DNA of 64,000 nucleotides from Varanus komodoensis (Eukaryota > Chordata > Lepidosauria > Squamata > Varanidae). This document shows positions 35,786 to 48,837 of this stretch, one piece after another; position 1 is the first letter of the stretch; each line of letters begins with the position of its first letter. The notes under the pieces were generated by a model. It ran no database searches and was not told the DNA's origin. It saw nothing but the letters and a program-made list of their open reading frames with translations. The stretch spans positions 682,001 to 746,000 of the forward strand of contig NW_025336088.1 of assembly GCF_004798865.1 (NCBI RefSeq), written 5' to 3'. A program made the position numbers and the translations under genes.

Positions 35786-36248
35786 GTAGAGGGAAACTAT
35801 TACTACATGGTTAGTAAGCCTTGTTAACCACCTGTTTGTGGAAACCATGCCCCTCCCTTGTGTGCATCATGTGCCAAACAGAGGACACAGAAAAGGTGGG
35901 GCTTAAAGGTTTGATGAATCTAAGCCTTTCAAATTTTCCATGCTTAATTATATCATGCATCAGGCTGAATACCCTTCCGTGGGGCTGCACACAGACAAAA
36001 AAAGAATCTTGTTAATTTGGGACAGAACATAGAAATCAAATGTACATTTGAACCAAGGCAGCTTTTACTGTTTTACACCAATTTAGAAATGCCAGCTTAG
36101 GCCTTGCATTGGGAGAGGGATCCTCTTCCAATTTTTCACTGAAAAAGATGCATGGAGGGAGGATTTAAAGCTGTATGGCTTATTTGGTAACGCATACTGA
36201 TGGCTGAAAAATGTTTTTTTTTCTTTTGATATCCCTCTCTGGATTATT

Positions 36249-36473
36249 TTGGAGTCAACTTATTTGGCATCTCTTTCTGGCTGGACAAGGATAGTATTTA
36301 GGTATTTTAAAAAGAAAGGGATGGCTCTGCTAATGATTTTAGTAGTGAGAGAGACTTGGAATGCAATGCTTTATCAGTTGCAGTTTAATCCATATTCCCA
36401 TGCCAAATTACCTTTATGGGAGAATCTACCTTTGAAAATAGAGACAGACTTTTATTTGGAAGAGTTAGGCTGA
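36249..36473 (+). mobile_element. Possible L1-clade ORF2 fragment
   Basis: A 74-codon frame contains ETWNAMLYQLQFNPYSHAKL and PLWENLPLKI. These resemble the L1 ORF2 segment just after the RT domain, where 'PIWGNPKIKI' is usual. The segment at about 62130 on the minus strand carries a comparable block. The evidence is one short stretch of similarity. Confidence 0.4.
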
Positions 36474-36684
36474 TAGTGGAATTTATAGTTAGGATCATTT
36501 AATACGATGACACAATGGGTTTTCCCTCCCATTTTCACTACTGCAGATTAGCCTTCATTAACTGTCTACTGCTAGTTGGCCATCTATTCGGCTGCAGCAT
36601 TTGCTGGAGTCTCTACAAGGGCCTTCAGTGATGAGTGCACTGCAAGAGAGCAAGGCTTCTTTCTTAACCCTGTTAAAAAGATAA

Positions 36685-36780
36685 TAGAATCATGAAATCA
36701 TAGAATAGCAGAGCTGGAAGGGGCCAAGAAGGCCATCGGGTCCAACCCCCTGCTTTGTTTGAACATTATTAGAGGCCTGC
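36685..36780 (-). mobile_element. CR1 3' tail, antisense
   Basis: 'aatcatagaatagcagagct' and 'ggaaggggccaagaaggcca' then 'tcgggtccaaccccctgctt' are the reverse complement of a CR1 ending. Confidence 0.8.
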
Positions 36781-36867
36781 CTCCCAAGCAGATTCATGCT
36801 GTTTTGCCCTATATGCTTAACTTATCCATGATCTGAGGTGTGGATGTTTAATACCACCACTGAATTA

Positions 36868-36960
36868 AGGAAATTTAATATTTCATTAATCATTAATATT
36901 TCATTATATTAATAATTAATTATAATTAATATTCAGTTGAATTAATTATATTTTATTGCT
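36868..36960. repeat. AT-rich TTAAT/ATTAAT low-complexity tract
   Basis: About 90 bp of overlapping 'attaat' and 'ttaatatt' words, rich in short palindromes, with almost no G or C. Confidence 0.85.
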
Positions 36961-38699
36961 TCACCTCCAGTGAAGGTGTTCAATACAGCAGGATGGCAGC
37001 ATTGCAACAATCCCGCTGTAGGATGCTTGCTTCTACCGTGCCTGCTGCCTTCTCAGCTACAACGGCAGCGTTATTTTGCACATCCGGAAGCTCTAATGAG
37101 ACTTGGGTCCCTAAGGACACATCATGAATTCCTGTCAAAGAAGAGATGTTGGGATAAGCCAGCTCCCTTTCCAGAGGATCACACTTTGTAGGCACTGGAT
37201 CACACAGGGATCATTTGTTAGGCTGATGGAGCTGACAGATGATCAGTCTCTTTTGAGGCTTGTTATAGCATGTTTCCAGCTCACTCCTCCTGCTCACTCC
37301 TAACATGTACCCCAAGGGCCTTTGCAGGCAAAGCTCTACCCTGCAATCCTTTGCTCCCTTGCTAAATTAGCAGCCTCTTTACTATTGATCAGCCGAGTGC
37401 TCTGGGAGTATCAAACCTCTGCTGGCTCCCAGAGAACTATTTCTTGATCTCTCCACTCTCCTTGGTTGATCAATACTTACCTATGCATGCTTTTCAAATA
37501 AAAAAACGGTAACTCTTGACTTTCCTTTTGTTTTTTGTCTTGTACTTTGTCTGTGGCTAGCACGACATTTTCTTTGCTTGCTTTTCATACCTGTTGTCTT
37601 TTATAAGCAGCCATGGTCGTGCAATCTTTTTAAAATCTTTATTGTGAGACCAAGATTAGTAGCATGTTATCCTGACATTTCTTGGCATGGAGTCAACAGT
37701 CCTTGGTTCTTATCTAAATTAGTTTGGCAAGGAACTTTGAGGTACCTGCACTTTGCTGACTATAGGCTTTGCTTATATGGGGACTGCTACGGAAAGTGAC
37801 ACTGATGGGGTGCGTGACTTTGAATGGATATCGTACAAGAATGAGATGTGATTATACATGAAAATGAGATGTTACTGAACCAACGAGTGGGGGTGATTTA
37901 CAATAGGGAATGCTCTCAGGCAGAAAACTGGGAGGGTGGAAACCTATCATGGCTCAGTCTCGCCAAACTTACACGGGTTATGATTGCTATGGTATCACTA
38001 TGGATATGGTGGGGGGGGGAGGCTTACCTACTATATTCTAAGAAACATAATAGTTGAAGGCAGAATAGGTAATTTTCCTGTCATTAGCTCCTTTATAAAT
38101 GCTGTATGATACACATGTAGGTAATGATTCCAGTTCCATTTGGTGACATCTGTGTAGATATTGTGCACTTCATGCCATCTTGCTGCTTTGGATGGTGGAT
38201 TCAGCCCAACAGGGGCTGATTTGGACAATTACTGATCACAATGGTATCATTCTTAGCCTCTGGTCCTAGAAGCTGGGGGGCTGTGGTGAAGGAGCACATC
38301 CCCTTGCAAATATGGTGAAGGATGCCACAAGTGACCATACTGCCTGGTACAAGGTCTTCTTCCACATCCAGAAACACGTGAAGGGAGTGCCGCTGGGATT
38401 ATAAGTTCCCAAAATGCACTTTGCAGAATGTCTAGTATGACTGTGTATTAGTTAGTTTTGCCATCAGGGCATCCTTGGAAACCAGAACAATTCCTCAGTT
38501 GAATTCAAAAGCCTAGTTACTGAAAATGAGGGGGTGCATGCTGAGTCTGTCTACCATGACAGGGAGGCTGCTGAAGAATGATCCTATGGCTGGCTTATTT
38601 GCTAACAATGAAATCCAGAATATCAAAATGTCATGGCTTCTCCCCCAAACACTAGCATATAAATCCATAAATCTGCCCTGGAGTCTGCCCTGGAGTCCT

Positions 38700-41600
38700 C
38701 ATGTGTCTGGAGCACCATGCTACAAAAACGTATTTTAGTTGTGGAACTCTTTACCTCTTCCCAGATGGACCTAGAACGCAGACATGTGAAGAATCCCCTG
38801 CATCCACCACATAACAGACATTTTCCTATTCTTCTCTTGCACCCTACCTCTTTTAAAACATCAGGTGTGTAAAGCTTGTTCAGAACATGTACCATTTCTC
38901 TGAAACTGCTGCATGAGGTAGATTTCACAAATCCAAAGATAGTGCTGAAGATGAGGTACTCAATGTTAAAAGTACATTTGTAGAGTCAGCTTTGATTTAT
39001 TTATTCATTTGCTAATATGAATTTCCTCATTGCTATGTCTGAATGGTGAATTACAGGACCTGTTTCTGCTGCTGTACTTTAAAAAAATGGCCCAAGACAT
39101 TCAGAAGATTCTGTGATTCTGTGAAGGAAGATTCTGGCATTCCACAGCAAAATCCAATCAGCTCCAGTACACAGCAGTGCCCACTGGAGGTCAAAGGAAT
39201 AACACACTGGTCTGCTGAAAACTGCTCTGCTACAGCTGTTGCAATTGCAACATTACAATCTTTGTCCAGACAGACAGACATTTCTTTCCAGCTACCGCAG
39301 ACTGTTGAGCTGTCTTTGGTCATCCTGGCAAAGGGTTCTTCTGCAGCCCAGTTCCTCCCCTTGCCCTCCACTTGCAGTGTAGAGCAACAGAACTATTGTA
39401 GAATCCACTGTAGGCACCATGTGACACCGGAAGAGGTCAGCCTGATCACAAAGAGTTTTTAGAACAATTTTCATTGCAGCAGCAATAGGAGCTTCTTCTG
39501 CAATAACTCAATCCCCAGCCTCCCCCCAAAGTATTCAAGATGACTGCTACTAGTCTGTCTGTGGTACCAGAAATGAACCAGATGCATCCCTGCAACCCAT
39601 TTCTCCACCACACAACACTGTGGTTGCAAATTGCAGCTGAGCATGTTCTTGAAAGCACACTGGCACAACCTTCACCTTCACATTCAAATTATGGATTTTT
39701 AATTTGCTACAAGAAAGACAGGATGAGAACAGAGCAGCAAAGCCTGTAGCAAGAGGGAGAAGTAAGAACATGGTGGTTTAGCATGGGGGAAAAATAAATT
39801 AGGAAGCACTTGCATCTTTTCCCCAATATGGTTCTTCCATGCCTGCCTACATGGAATGATGCTGGCAGTGTCCACAGCTCTGCAGAGGTCTCTGAACCAG
39901 TTGCTTTGCTTCTTCCTGCTCAAGTCAGGAGGTCAGACTAGATGGCCTGGGAGGCCCCTTCTGACTCGCTCTGTTTTCTATGTTTCTAAGTCATGGTAAG
40001 AGTAGCTATTCAGTTGGGTCTGGGCCCCAGTGTGCTGTGACCAAAGGAACCACTACAAGGTACACAAGGAAGACCACAAGACTACCTAAGGGGACAATAA
40101 AGGTGCCACAGAATGGCTCTGTTGCAAAGGAGTATGTGGAGGTGAAACTACTGTGATGCACTGCAGGTATACAGCTCATACAAAGCTTGCAATTGTTGGC
40201 CTTGCCCAGATGTTTATAAGACTACCACCAAATTCAAATGACATCTGTCCAGCTGTCAATGGCAGTAGTTGGTTCTTTCACCTAGTCAAATATGAGGTCT
40301 AAGGTTTCCATTTACTTGAAGAGCAGATGCTGTTACCTATGATCTAGTTGTCTAGACTGAGTCCAGATGGTCACTGGCCCTTCTATTTTCCCATGTGTTC
40401 ATTTCTTATAAAGCTCATAAATGTGCTGATGCTTCAACGGTAGCAATGAAGTGCTTTGTGGGGAGTACCCAGTTTTACTCTTTTTTCAAATGTGTGTTGG
40501 CTGGTTAGTTGTGGCACTTCCTTTGATGCCTCATCTACATTGGAGAGCTGTGTGGGCTCTATGGCCATCAGAATCTGTTGCTCTCTTGGTGGTTCAGGGT
40601 GCTCCTCCTCCAGTTCATCCTCTCCTTCAGAGACTTCTCCACCTCTTCCTCTGGAAAGCCAATGAAGGATGGCTTGCTAGGATCTAGGGACAACTTTCCT
40701 CCCTCCCTCACCTGAAATAGGTTAGGGAGAATGGTCCTGTCAGGCTTACCAAATGCATCTTCTAGAGGTTCACCTGTACAAGTGAGGAACTGCATTACCA
40801 TCTGGTTTAGACCAGCAATACTGTGATGCATCCCTACTGCAGCTCCCTCAGACATATGTGCCTGGGTAGAAGAAGTGGGAGAAACCTCCTCTCTTGGAAG
40901 GCCTTAGCCATAACTTCAAAGGGAAGTTCAACTCTGACGGCAATTCCCTTGAAAAAGTATTCCCAAATGGTGGTGCCCAGGTCCTTTCTTTTAGATGGAA
41001 CATCTGTGGGTTCGTGTAGGATGTTGGGGGCTGGCTGTACTTGTTCTGGTAGTGGCATGGACAGCTTTCAGGGGCAGCAGGGAAAGAGTCATGGGACCTA
41101 TTGTAGTTCTGAAAGCCTTTCTGAGGGGGGCAGTGCGTGGATGCCTTGAAGCAGTTACAAATGGAATGCTGCAGATTGGGTAGACTGGAAACAGGTATCT
41201 GTGCAGTACAGGGCTCAACATGACTTGATCCACCTGGAGTCGGGGAGGAGGAATCATGCACTGGTGAGTAACAAGTCTTCATAGAATGGTATCTGAGGTT
41301 AGGACAAGGCACTCTTACTGCCATTGATATAACTGGGTATCATATTCCTGTGGTCATAGAATGGCATGATGTCTGGCAACCTCAGAGAGCTCATTGTAAG
41401 TTACGTTTTCCTTATTTTTTTTCTAGTTGTGAAGTGTTCACTGCAAGAGGGAATGCACTAAAGCTTGCACTAATATCTCCCTGAAAATCGGGGGGCGGGG
41501 GATGGACTTGTTATGTCTGATGATTTGCAGGTATTTCTGTGCCTCTAGACTTATTGAGAGATCTATTAATGTGCCCAAGCTTTCTGACAGCAGTGGGCTC

Positions 41601-42200
41601 CATCCACCTAAATCAGGGCCCTAGATTCATTGTAACCCCACTCTTGAGGTACCTATATGAAGGGATCCAAAGGCAGGATAGTGGGTAAGAACTCTGCCTC
41701 CAATGCAGGTTCCATTGTGGGTTGGTCAGAAATGTGCTTCACAGCAGGCAAAGATGGTCTGACTTCCTGTAAGAGTCCCTGGAGCAAATGACACATCCAT
41801 TCTGGATTTATTTGTTCCCAGCCTGGAAGACAGATGATGCGCCACATGTTCCCATGCATAGTGGAGATGATAAAGTTGGGCTTTTTGAGGAATAACAACA
41901 GTGGAAACAGTGAGCAACAGTGGGAAGAATTCACAAAAGAGAAAAGTGTTAATCTTGGTCTAGATTTGCTGCACAATTGAAAGTTTACATACCAAAGGTG
42001 CAATACTACAGGTGCTACAGGTGCCCCATGCCCTTGATGCACCTCTGAGCTTGGAGGCTCAAGTACATGCTACGCCTTGAACAGAATGCAGCTGTGATCT
42101 CTGCTGCCGCATCTCACTGCAGGTACTTCATTTGGACAGATGCTTTCAGCTTTACCTGATGCCGCGCCTTGGGATTAATGATGCTTGGTCAGCTCTTCTC
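38700..42200. other. Unassigned stretch with several short minus-strand open frames
   Basis: Minus-strand frames of 90-158 codons cluster at 39.05-39.77, 40.57-41.32 and 41.65-42.04 kb. None has a domain I recognise, codon phases change between them, and I saw no splice-bounded exon series. A proline- and cysteine-rich frame (40848-41324) and a frame containing WEYFFKGIAVRVELPFEV (40834-41058) overlap in different phases. This may be an old decayed mobile element or chance. A CR1 tail sits inside at 39925-39992. Confidence 0.3.
39925..39992 (+). mobile_element. CR1 3' tail
   Basis: 'ggtcagactagatggcctgg' then 'gaggccccttctgactcgct' matches the CR1 ending 'ggactagatgacc..ggtcccttc'. Confidence 0.65.
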
Positions 42201-42782
42201 TTCATTAGCATGTCCGCTAAGCTTTCTCACAGTATTTGAAACTGACCAATGTCCAGTAACTACCTAACTAATCTCTGGGTCCACTGGCCTTGCAATTGCA
42301 GCTAGGGATTCTCATCCTTCCTCTTAGACTGACTCAGAATCTTCCTACATAACCTGAAGGCTGTTTTATAGGAAGCATGGGCCTAATCCCTGCAAGGTCA
42401 AAATACTGCCTTTGCTACTTCAGTGAAAAGATTTAAGTCTTCTTTTTCAAGAGCCTTTCAGAAAACTTGGTGCAGGTGTATGGACGCAGGGCACAACAAA
42501 GACAAAGCTAAACTTGGCAGAACTGCATGTGCCTTCAAGGTCCTCATGCAGATTATAATATAGCTGTCTCACAAGGGCAAGAAAGAAAAAAGGCAGTGAC
42601 AAAATTTTGCTTAATGAAGGAGGAGAATGGAGGAAGAAGGAGGAGGCCACAGCACCAGAGATTGCTGCTAGGCTGAGTTCAGAACATGAAATCACTTGTA
42701 AGGAATGTCACATTTTTGGGACATGTTTGCCAAGCAACTCTGTAGCACTTTTGAGAAACCCATAATGGAAACTTCCTGCCAG

Positions 42783-42931
42783 GTTCAGACAACACAATAA
42801 GCCACCATGGATATGAAGTACCCTAAAACAGGCTATAGGTTATTGGCTTGTTTGAGAATAAGCCACGCAGATGAAACTGCAGCAACCCAACTTGACTGAT
42901 CACCCATGGTGAGTTGCCATGTCATCTGAAC
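42783..42931. mobile_element. Small DNA transposon with GTTCAGA inverted ends, 149 bp
   Basis: The left end gttcagacaacacaataagc and the reverse complement of the right end, gttcagatgacatggcaact, are imperfect inverted repeats. Both continue into 'caccatgg'. The element is too short to code. 'ccatggtt/ggcttatt' words of the same kind recur near 32.6, 35.1, 54.7 and 55.3 kb. No clear target duplication could be read. Confidence 0.6.
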
Positions 42932-43299
42932 TAGGTCAGTGGGAGAATTCCAACCATATCAGTAATGTCAAATGAATGATGAAATGAACACCAACTGACC
43001 CATCAGATGTTTTAATGGAAGCCAATGGTAGCAAGATAAATGACTCCTTACACTAGGAATATGTAAAACTGGAAGGTACTACTGGAGAGCAGAGCTAGAG
43101 CTATCTAGTCTGTCTTGCTTACTCACTGGTGTCCCTCTCCTTTTGCCAAGTCTAACACTTCTTTTTGTGCATCTGTTGCCACCTTGTTCCAGCTGAGAGT
43201 ATCCTGGTACCTGGGAAAGTGCAAGGAATCTGATTTGGGCCCCTGAATTCTAGTTCTAGTTGTGCTGGCACCAACTCACTATGATGTGACTTGTGTTGG

Positions 43300-43605
43300 C
43301 TTGTGGCCATCTGCAATTTGCACATTTTTACACACTAACTTATGCCATTTGCAGAACTCTACACAATTTGTGCAGGTTTGCACAAATTGCATAGATTTTG
43401 CATGTTTTGTGCAGACTGGCACAAAAAAGCACATGTATTTAGCACGACTTGAGTAAATCAGCTGATTTTTATGCCAATTATGCTAGATCCATATGCTTTT
43501 CAGGTGCTGATTTGCACAAAACATGCAAAATGCCATGCTTAACACAATTTGTATAAAATTATGCAAATTGTATAAAGTTATGTAAGTGGGGCAAATGGCC
43601 CCATC
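43300..43605. repeat. TTGCACAAAT-rich palindromic tract
   Basis: Words such as 'aatttgcac', 'gcacaaatt', 'tgcatgttttgtgca' and 'atgcaaattgtataaagtta' recur on both strands over 300 bp. A related piece, 'ataagttatgcaaattaagc', is near 56042. It could be a degraded interspersed repeat with internal palindromes. The family is unknown. Confidence 0.45.
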
Positions 43606-43994
43606 TGTGAAAATCTACAAACCACTGTTGTTTTTTAAAGTACAAAGTGAAACCCAAAGAAATGTAAATCTGCCGGGTAAAACACCTGACTTGGCCAGCT
43701 TTCAATCACTGGCTTGGAAAAAGCAGGAAAACCTTTGGGCTCAAATGATCTGGACTTCTCCAACTGCAGGCTGGTCCAGTGGCCAGAGAACCAAAGGCAA
43801 GTGGGAGACTGGGCTCCTGCCTTCCAGGGAGAACATTGTGACAAGGAGAAGACCACTTTGGCCCAAAACACCTGCCAGAGAGGGAACAGTTGCAGGGAGC
43901 TTGTTTTTCCTCTTCCCTACCAGGTAGAACAGCTATAAGAAGATTAACAATATTAATCAGTGCTTGGATTTTACTTCTTTATCTGCTTCCTCCC

Positions 43995-44130
43995 AATATT
44001 TTTGTTGTGTCTTTTAGATATTAAGCCTGAGGGCAGGGACTGTTTTGATATTACTGTTTGTTAAGCTACTATGGGAGACTTTTGCAGGGCAAATATGTTG
44101 AAAATAAAGAAATGAATAAAAATGTACAGA
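43995..44130 (+). mobile_element. LINE/SINE 3' tail
   Basis: 'attaagcctgagggcaggga' followed by 'ctgttaagctactatgggag'-like text and an AATAAA-rich end is the common squamate L2-group tail. A reverse copy is at about 53600-53725. Confidence 0.5.
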
Positions 44131-47100
44131 CATTCCTGTTCTTTTCCATCTTCCCACATACTGCTATTTCAATCTTTATCCTAGCATCATACCCCCAATG
44201 TGTATTCTGAACAGTATCCTTAGTCCTCAGGCTTCAGTTTGTAGCTGGAATAAATTGGAAACTACAAGTCCAAATATGGCCTGATACCCAGAGCTTTATT
44301 CCCTGCATAGAATGGTTAGACTGGAGAACTGGGGAAGGTTTTATTTTTTTTAAAGTGCTGAGCTATAACTGCCCACATGTTTAAATCCTGAAGTAAATTG
44401 TGACTCTCCCACTTCTGCTGCCACATATTTCCTGACCTGCACTTGACATCCCCATGTTCCATGCCGAAATAAAGGTGAAAAAAGTAAGCACCATATTAAA
44501 ATACATACATTTGCATTCACTCACATAACACTGTTCAATCTTTGTTAAGCCGGCAAACAGTGAATATATTCAATTGCTGTGTGTTAAGGCTAAAATCCAT
44601 TTTAGATACACTATTTTTAGGCTGACTTAACTTTCATGTGATTGATCTCTTCCAACATGTATTAGATTTATGCTGCAAAGGGACCTGAACATTTGCTCTG
44701 GCTTGGTCTAGAAATCCATTCTCTTTGCTGTGCTCCCCTTAATAATAGAAGGGAAAGGAACAAACAGCTAATAGCAACTGAAAGTAATAGACTGAACTGG
44801 AAAGGAAGCAAATGATTAGGAGGTAGCAGACATCCAGCATGAATAAGGAGAGCAACTGAAGCTGGACATACAAGCAGCCGTCAGGTCATGACAATTTGTG
44901 GTTTGGTTCAGCAATACATGTATGCACTCAAACAGGCACTTACCTTTAAATGACTAGTAGAACTAGAACAGAGGGATTAATCTTGGTACTCAGTGTAAAT
45001 ATTATAGCATTTGTGCCCTACATCAGAAAGCATAATTGTACAGAGAGCTCAATTCAGATGGGGATGTGTGTGCAATTTTTCCCCACAAACCCTTAAAAAT
45101 CTTCCCCAAAGCCTTATTTGCCTCTTCCTATTAGTTGGGTGTAAACACTATTGTATTATATGGATCCAGGAATCTTTTGTTTTCTGTGAGATCACTCAAG
45201 ATAATATGGATATTGTTTTGGTTGGATTTGGGGGGATAGGGGGCGGTTTTGGGTTGACTAAATAGAAATGGGGGAGTAAAGCTGTTCTCAGTTAATCAAG
45301 AAAGATAACAGAATGAGATGGGTTTCGTTATTAAAATAGGAAGACACTTTGCCTCAAAATGGCTTTATTAATCAAGTTTCAGAGGCCTGTTCAGAGTCTA
45401 AAAGAGCTGTGTGTAACCAGACTCAGCCCTTTGAATTGGTTCTCACTAGCAGTTCCTCCACTTTTAACAAAGCTTCTAACCCTGATAATCAGGAATGCCC
45501 CATTTGCAACCTTTTCCAATAAATCTTGCAGGAAGTTGGTTGTATCAGACCTGGAGCTATGAGACATCTGATTAATCTAAAGGAAGCATTCTTGAATTGG
45601 AGAAATACCCTGGTTGCGCTTTAAACCTACATCCATTTGGCAAGAAAAATATTTTTTTCTTATGATCAAAGATATATATTATTTCCACACAATCATGCAA
45701 CAAAATAGTGCTAGATGTGTTGAATGTTCATTCTTCATTTTTGTTATATTTACTAGGGAGCTAATGAAGAGTTTTACAATAACTACAACATGAGCTTTTA
45801 GCTTATTTCCACAGGCTAGTTTAGTTCCATTTCTTTGTTGAGCCAGCTTAGAAAGGGTTTAAGGGAATTAATAACATAGGAAGAAATCCTGGAAAGTGGA
45901 AGTAGCATGAATTGGCTTAATATTGATACTAGGTATAGCATTTATATATATCAATATAGCATCGATATTAGGTATAGCATTTCCTCCTTCAAAGAGAAGT
46001 CATAACTTATCAGGACAGAAATTATTAAACGCTGGCATATTTCAATCAATCTGCTGTTTGGCTTTGCTGTAAACCTTCACACATACATACCTTACACTGA
46101 GAGATGAATCTTAGACCAAATTTTCTTTAGCTTTTATGTTTTGGGTTTGTTTGACTAGAGATTAGGGACTAGAATGCATTAGTAGTGATTTTTTCTCTTT
46201 TTTAGTATATGCAGGGTCCAAAATGCCATATTCTTGTCCTTATTTTTAAAAAATCCATAACATTGGAATGTTTATCTTGCTTATTTCATTAATGATTTTT
46301 CTGTTGATGAATTTGTAACTAAATATTTAAAAATAACAATGTCATATAGCAAAAAAATAAATAAAAAATCCCATCCAGGTTGAATACTTAAGATAATTGA
46401 AGGATGGACAAATTATTTAAAGTGAAAAAGCACATATTGCCAATATTCAATTAAGATGTGAAGCAAAAGAATTAAAAACAATGAATCTGAATTACTCGGA
46501 TTACTGAATTACTTTTTCCCATTCAAAATTTATGAGTTTCCATCCTTCCATTAACTATCTTTACAATGTTATTGTCCATTGCATTAAAAATTACATTCCA
46601 AGATATTGGTTTATAGCTCCTAATGAGGGAGGCTGGCAAACATAGGCAAACAGAACAAACAAAAAGGAAAGAAAATAGAAAAGTATTAAATATCACTCTT
46701 CTGGAATAAAAATACAGTGTCATCACCTTGAAACTTTGTATCAATTCTAAAAAAGAGGATCAAACATATGAATTAAAGCAAAGCATTAAGAGAGAATGTG
46801 AACACAGAGGAATATAACGTGAATGATTAAGTTGTCAAAAGTTTGAGATGAGGGGAAAATAAGTCTTACCACCAAATGGGGTAACCAGCTAAGACCTTTA
46901 CGTCACTGATGAGAAAAGCTAAAATTAATCCAAGCAGGTGGTAATCCATTAGTCCAGGCGCAGTGTTGAGGAGAAGACCACTCTCCACGAAGTTTGCAGA
47001 AAAACATTTAAGGTAAAAAAAATGTTTTTAATTAAATAAAATTCAGGGCCGTTCTACCCCCACTCCCTCATGCATGCACACACTCAAAATAGCCCAAGAA

Positions 47101-48489
47101 AGTCTCTTGAAGTAGAAAATGACTTTATGTCTTGTCAGAAATGCACCTCACTGAACCTTTTCCCCCACCCACCCCCGACAGTCTACCCACAGCTTCTATT
47201 AAAAAGTGCTGTGCTTTGGGGATGTCAAGAGACGGCCAATCAGATTGCATGGCCTAAGGTAAGGGATGAGCCTATAGTTCAAAGCTGTCAATCATTCCAA
47301 CATCCCCCCCCCCCCCCGCCTTCAACTTTATTCCTAGTGCTGGCTAAGGAAGGGAACAAACAACCTTGAAAGAGAGTTTATCAGCCTAACGTGATTTCTT
47401 AAAAAAATAAAAATAAAATCAAGGGATCTACAATGCATTGCCCATCTGGTATTACAAGATAAGGGTAGGGGGATAGTGGGAGCAGTCTCTTGAATCTCGT
47501 TTCAGTACAAGAAAGTGTCTAGATATGTCTTCCTTATAGCAAAATGTGAAGCCACTGTAGTTGAAAGTGTGTATGTGTCAACATAAAAGCACTTGCCTTT
47601 CTGTTTAGATGTTATTTTCTACCCTAAATCCAGGGCTCCGGTCTGTATAAATCTAGCCTTCTCTCAAATTCTTATTGTAACACTTTATGTTACTTATAGC
47701 CTGAGCTCAGTAGTCAGTTGGGGACAGAAGGTCCTTCTCTCCTTTATACCATAGGATCTTTAAGATTTATGTATACCTCCCAGGGAGTGGTGAGGACAGT
47801 CACATCAGATGATAACGTGTTGACTAGCATGGAATTTTGTATTTATGTCTGAATGTTGTTATGGTAGGACAGAAGGAGAACCATTTTTAACTGGATGTTG
47901 GCTAGCCAGTGCAGAATATTGAAACTGTGCACATAAATGTGCAAACCAGCTGACAAGAGTAAGTTATGAAGACAAAGACTTTGAATGTTGCATTTTTAAT
48001 GCAAATACAGGCCTGCTCTGTAAACTCAGTAGGAGGTATTCTGTGCAATCACAATGAATGAAGTAGTAGATTAAGGGAGTAGACTAGGGTTCAGGACAGT
48101 ACCATTTCTGATTGGAGGTGGGGGGTTGCATTATTGAATGTTTCCCATTTAAACAAATAGTATCTCCCTGGGTATACTAAAGAAAGGTATTGGAGAAATA
48201 CATTATACCTACCTTATTTGACATGCTAGCTAATTTATTATATGCAGGAGTTGTGCTGTTGAAGGAGCATTCAAAAATGCAACTCCCTGACCCACATTCT
48301 GAAGTTATACTGTAAAATTTTATGTCTTCAATCAACCTCTGTCCGCATATGTAAAATTGCTGTCTAATCATAATGGTTGATGCATGAACCAAAACAAAGA
48401 AATCTCACAGTCATGACAGGAATTATCAGCAGAGACCTTGGGCACATGCTGGCTCTTTGGGATGTATTATGTCAAGCAACACTACTCAT

Positions 48490-48830
48490 GTATGTCAGTG
48501 GAAATCAGCCTTGCTGCATCATCTGAGGTGTAGTGCAGGAGCACACAATATGGGGGCTTTCTTAGTTGCTGCACCCCAGTTGTGGAACGCATCTCCCAAA
48601 GAAGCCTGCCTAGCTCAGTCTGTTTGCTTTCTGCCCCATTGTCCAAACTTGGCTTTGCGGGAGGCTATTCAGGAATGTTTTGATCTGGATATGATCAGAA
48701 TGCTTTCAGCTGACTCACTTACTGGAGCTGGGCCATTTTATTTTTAATTGATTTGGTATTCTCTTTTGCTATCATTGCTCTATCATACTTCTTTTTAGCT
48801 GTCCTGGATATCAAAACTGATGACGAAGAA
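48490..48830 (+). mobile_element. L2 LINE, ORF2 C-terminus and 3' end
   Basis: The frame from 48511 reads LRCSAGAHNMGAFLVAAPQL followed by WNASPKEA. This is the L2 C-terminal block 'FSVAAPRLWNSLPKEAR'. A stretch of T-rich 3' sequence follows. Confidence 0.7.
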
Positions 48831-48837
48831 GAATAGT

